Positions 43,829 to 46,420 of a DNA stretch of 46,420 nucleotides are shown piece by piece. Each line of letters starts with the position of its first letter. The first letter of the stretch is position 1. This DNA is from Gammaproteobacteria bacterium (lineage in GTDB: Bacteria; Pseudomonadota; Gammaproteobacteria; JADZEE01): NCBI GenBank assembly GCA_020850735.1, contig JADZEE010000015.1:1-46420 (forward strand), read 5' to 3'. The position numbers were made by a program, and so were the translations under genes. The notes under the pieces were generated by a model. It was not told the DNA's origin, made no database searches, and saw nothing but the letters and a program-made list of their open reading frames with translations.

Positions 43829-45217
43829 TTACGCCGGGAAGCGATTGTACGCGTCCAGCGCGGCGATCTTGTAAGTCTCCGCAAGCGTCGGATAGTTGAA
43901 CACCGCGTCCACGAAATAGTCGAGCGTGCCGCCGTGTGCGAGCACTGCCTGGCCGATGTGGACCAGCTCCGTCGCACCCTCACCGACGATGTGCACGCCG
44001 AGCAGCCTGCGATCGTCGAGACGGAACATCAGTTTGAGCAGTCCTTCGCGTAATCCGAGGATCTGGCCGCGCGAGGTCTCGCGGAAATTCGCTGTACCGG
44101 TCTCGTAGCCGATGCCGGCCGCCTGCGCCTCGGCTTCGGTCATGCCCACGACGCTCATCTCCGGCACCGCGTAGATGCCGAACGGATAGGCGCTGAAACT
44201 CTGCGCCGTGGTCGCACCGAATGCGTGGCAGGCGGCGTGCCGGCCCTGCTCCATGGACGTCGAAGCGAGGCTCGGGAACCCGATCACGTCGCCCGCGGCA
44301 TAGATATGCGGCACCTCGGTACGGAAATGCTCGTCGACGCGCAGCCGCCCGCGCTCGTCGGCGGCGATGCCGGCATGCTCCAGGCCCAGGGTCGCGGTCG
44401 CTCCCTGGCGGCCGGCGGTCACCAGTACCGTCTCGGCGCGTACTTCCCGGCCGCTCGCCAGCCTGACCTTGACCCGGCCGCCCTCGGGCGGGGCGATCGA
44501 ATGCACCTTCTCGCCGAGGCGTATGTTCATGCCGCGGTCACGCAGGTGATGCAGGAATTCGTCCACGATCTCGCGATCCAGGAATTCGAGCAGCGCCGGC
44601 CGGCTGTCGACCAGGGTGACCTCGATGTCCAAGGCGCTGAAGATGGACGCGTACTCCACGCCGATGACGCCGGCGCCGACCACCACGAGCGTGCGCGGCA
44701 ACTGCTTGATGCCGAGGATCTGGTCGCTGTCGAACACGTGCGTGCCGTCGAACGGTATGCCCGGCGGCTGCGCCGGCGTCGTGCCGGTGGCGACGAGGAT
44801 CTTGTCGGCGGACAGCTCGATGCCGTTACCGTCGTACATGAGCACGGCGAGCCGGTGCGGGTCCAGGAAACGCGCCTCTCCGGGGATCGAGCGCACCATG
44901 TTGCGGTAGAGCTTGTGCTGGAGCACCTCGACCTCGTGGCGGACGGTGATGTCCAGGCGTTGCACGAGATCACTGGCGCTGATGCGTTCCTTGACCCGGT
45001 AGCTGCGCCCGTAGAATCCGCGCTGGCGCCAGCCGGACAGATACAGGACGGCTTCACGCAACGTCTTGCTGGGAATGGTGGCGGTATGCACGCACGCACC
45101 GCCGATGACGGTGTTCTTTTCGATCACGGCGACCGTCCTGCCGAGCTTGGCCGCCTGGATCGCCGCGCGCTGCCCGGCCGGACCGCTGCCGAGAATGATA
45201 AAGTCGAAATGCTCCAT
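43829..45217 (-). CDS. sthA: soluble pyridine nucleotide transhydrogenase
   Basis: A 462-residue FAD protein that exchanges reducing power between NADPH and NAD. It begins DFIILGSGPAGQRAAIQAAK, with a redox-site region GGACVHTATIPSKTLREAVL. Only the first of the two Cys of disulfide reductases is kept (Cys, then Thr-Ala in place of the second), which is characteristic of SthA. The second nucleotide motif is LVVVGAGVIGVEYASIF, and the end domain has YAVPEMSVVGMTEAEA and NYPTLAETYKIAALDA. It converges with pmbA. Confidence 0.94.
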   Translation of the reverse strand: MEHFDFIILGSGPAGQRAAIQAAKLGRTVAVIEKNTVIGGACVHTATIPSKTLREAVLYLSGWRQRGFYGRSYRVKERISASDLVQRLDITVRHEVEVLQHKLYRNMVRSIPGEARFLDPHRLAVLMYDGNGIELSADKILVATGTTPAQPPGIPFDGTHVFDSDQILGIKQLPRTLVVVGAGVIGVEYASIFSALDIEVTLVDSRPALLEFLDREIVDEFLHHLRDRGMNIRLGEKVHSIAPPEGGRVKVRLASGREVRAETVLVTAGRQGATATLGLEHAGIAADERGRLRVDEHFRTEVPHIYAAGDVIGFPSLASTSMEQGRHAACHAFGATTAQSFSAYPFGIYAVPEMSVVGMTEAEAQAAGIGYETGTANFRETSRGQILGLREGLLKLMFRLDDRRLLGVHIVGEGATELVHIGQAVLAHGGTLDYFVDAVFNYPTLAETYKIAALDAYNRFPA

Positions 45218-45325
45218 GCGCGTTTCCGTGTCCGCCCTCCGCTGCTGCGGGGCAGCGTGCGGGTCGTCTCGTCAGGGGAAGGCGAACTTGGTTATGCTCC
45301 CGCACGACTAGCATAAGGCTGAACG

Positions 45326-46297
45326 ATGCAGACTCAAACGACCGCGGCGCGCCAGGAGTGGGCCTCGAACCTGGCGGCCGCGCGTGCTCAGCTCGACAGC
45401 GTCATCGCCGCCGGCAGCGGCATCATCCTCGGCAAGGAGCGGGAGCTGCGGCTCTCGCTCGCCTGCCTGCTGGCCCGCGGACACCTGCTCATCGAGGACC
45501 TGCCGGGCGTCGGCAAGACCACCCTGGCGCAGCTCCTGGCCTGTTCGCTCGGGCTGAGCTTCCGGCGCATCCAGTTCACCAGCGACCTGCTCCCGGCGGA
45601 CATCCTCGGTGTGTCGGTCTACCTTCGCGACGGCCACCGCTTCGAGTTCCACCCCGGACCGATTTTCGCCCAGGTGGTACTCGCCGACGAAGTCAACCGC
45701 GCCACGCCACGCACGCAGAGTGCGCTGCTCGAAGCGATGGAAGAGACGCAGGTCACCATGGAAGGCGTCACCCACGCGCTGCCGCGACCGTTCTTCGTCG
45801 TCGCAACCCAGAACCCGTCCTACCAGGTGGGTACCTATCCGCTGCCGGAATCCCAGCTCGATCGCTTCCTGATGCGCATTGAGATCGGCTATCCGGACAC
45901 GGCTGCGGAAAGGCAGCTGCTCAAGGGCCGGGATCGCCGTGAGCTGCTCGCCGAAATGCCGGCGGCACTGAGCGCCGAACAGGTCATCGCGCTGCAGGCG
46001 CAGGTCGAGCAGATCAGCGTCGCCGATGCCCTGCTCGACTATCTGCAGGCATTGCTCGAGTACAGTCGCAGGGCGACGGAGCTGGGCAGCGGCCTGTCTC
46101 CGCGCGCCGGTCTGGCGATGTTGCGTGCAGCCCGGGCCTGGGCGCTGATGTCCGGGCGGCGCGCGGTCGTACCCGAGGACGTGCAGGCGGTGCTCCCGAG
46201 CGTGGTCGGCCACCGGCTGCAGCGGTCGGATCGGGAGCCGGGGGTGGGCAGCGCGGAGCTCGCGGCACGGTTGATCGGCGCCGTGCCCATCCCCTGA
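45326..46297 (+). CDS. MoxR-family AAA+ ATPase
   Basis: A 323-residue ATPase. Walker A is LIEDLPGVGKTTLAQLL, Walker B LADEVNRATPRTQSALLEAM, sensor 1 FFVVATQNPSYQVGTYPLPE, and a sensor-2 region is near LSPRAGLAMLRAARAWALMS. MoxR proteins act with von Willebrand-domain (DUF58) partners in assembling enzyme complexes or envelope functions. An AAGG ribosome site precedes the ATG. The DUF58 gene expected directly after it is not evident in the remaining 123 bases. Confidence 0.94.
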   Translation: MQTQTTAARQEWASNLAAARAQLDSVIAAGSGIILGKERELRLSLACLLARGHLLIEDLPGVGKTTLAQLLACSLGLSFRRIQFTSDLLPADILGVSVYLRDGHRFEFHPGPIFAQVVLADEVNRATPRTQSALLEAMEETQVTMEGVTHALPRPFFVVATQNPSYQVGTYPLPESQLDRFLMRIEIGYPDTAAERQLLKGRDRRELLAEMPAALSAEQVIALQAQVEQISVADALLDYLQALLEYSRRATELGSGLSPRAGLAMLRAARAWALMSGRRAVVPEDVQAVLPSVVGHRLQRSDREPGVGSAELAARLIGAVPIP

Positions 46298-46420
46298 GAG
46301 GCTGTGAATCAATTGGAATATTTACGCACAGCGGACGGTCAGCCGGGGCGGGCGGATCGGGTCGAGGCAATCGCGACGGCGGCGGTGTGTGGGCAGCGAT
46401 TCGATGCGGTGGCGTAGAGG
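46298..46420. other. end of window, no gene assigned
   Basis: A GTG-started frame of 37 codons (46304-46417) closes with TAG. It has no recognisable motif, and I do not call it a gene. No MoxR partner start (DUF58) is seen. Confidence 0.4.

Overview
The window comes from the chromosome of a GC-rich gammaproteobacterium. Gene order supports this: ygfB-pepP-ubiH-ubiI, zapA followed by 6S RNA, lolB-ispE-tRNAGln-prs-rplY-pth-ychF, hemA-prfA-prmC, and engB-cytochrome c4-dsbA-GGDEF, the last as at the polA/engB locus of Pseudomonas. Two membrane or periplasmic multihaem cytochromes, SthA transhydrogenase and ubiquinone genes suggest an aerobic, respiring cell. I cannot name the genus from sequence alone.

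Layout. 1-5.5 kb (minus): a truncated RHS C-terminal piece, purC, then the ubiquinone hydroxylase operon ygfB-pepP-ubiH-ubiI. 5.57-6.93 kb (plus): a strong sigma70-type promoter, a ZapB-like coiled-coil gene, zapA, 6S RNA and an EVE-domain gene. 7.3-8.0 kb: a ParDE-type toxin-antitoxin pair. 8.1-15.0 kb (minus): ychF, pth, rplY, prs, tRNA-Gln, ispE, lolB and a TPR lipoprotein. 15.2-20.1 kb (plus): hemA-prfA-prmC-unknown-moeB-JAMM, mostly overlapping start to stop. 20.1-22.9 kb (minus): an FMN-binding periplasmic protein, a porin, bfd behind a Fur-box-like site, and bfr. 23.2-27.6 kb (plus): an SH3 membrane protein, xthA, rpmE, a nuclease lipoprotein and an M48 peptidase lipoprotein. 27.6-28.2 kb: an AT-rich noncoding island. 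28.1-32.2 kb: engB (minus), then cytochrome c4, dsbA and a GGDEF cyclase (plus). 32.3-38.9 kb: a cation/proton antiporter, an internally deleted 6-phosphogluconate dehydrogenase gene, and a GH15-pgl-zwf operon. 39-46.4 kb: tRNA-Arg, a dihaem cytochrome c5, uvrD, pmbA, sthA and moxR.

The most interesting item is the island at 27.87-28.16 kb. It has a promoter-like sequence followed by a run of hairpins that ends in an intrinsic terminator placed inside the 3' end of engB. Four of the loops expose CUCCC, which is complementary to Shine-Dalgarno GGGAG. The position and direction, converging on engB, match Spot 42 of E. coli and ErsA of Pseudomonas. I read it as an undescribed C-rich-loop small RNA, probably acting on ribosome binding sites.

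Other points worth attention are the gnd gene that has lost its middle (catalytic) section in frame beside an intact zwf-pgl pair, an E1-like/JAMM gene pair without a nearby ubiquitin-like partner, a putative flavinylated periplasmic protein paired with a porin, and a rpmE terminator that lies inside the next coding sequence.
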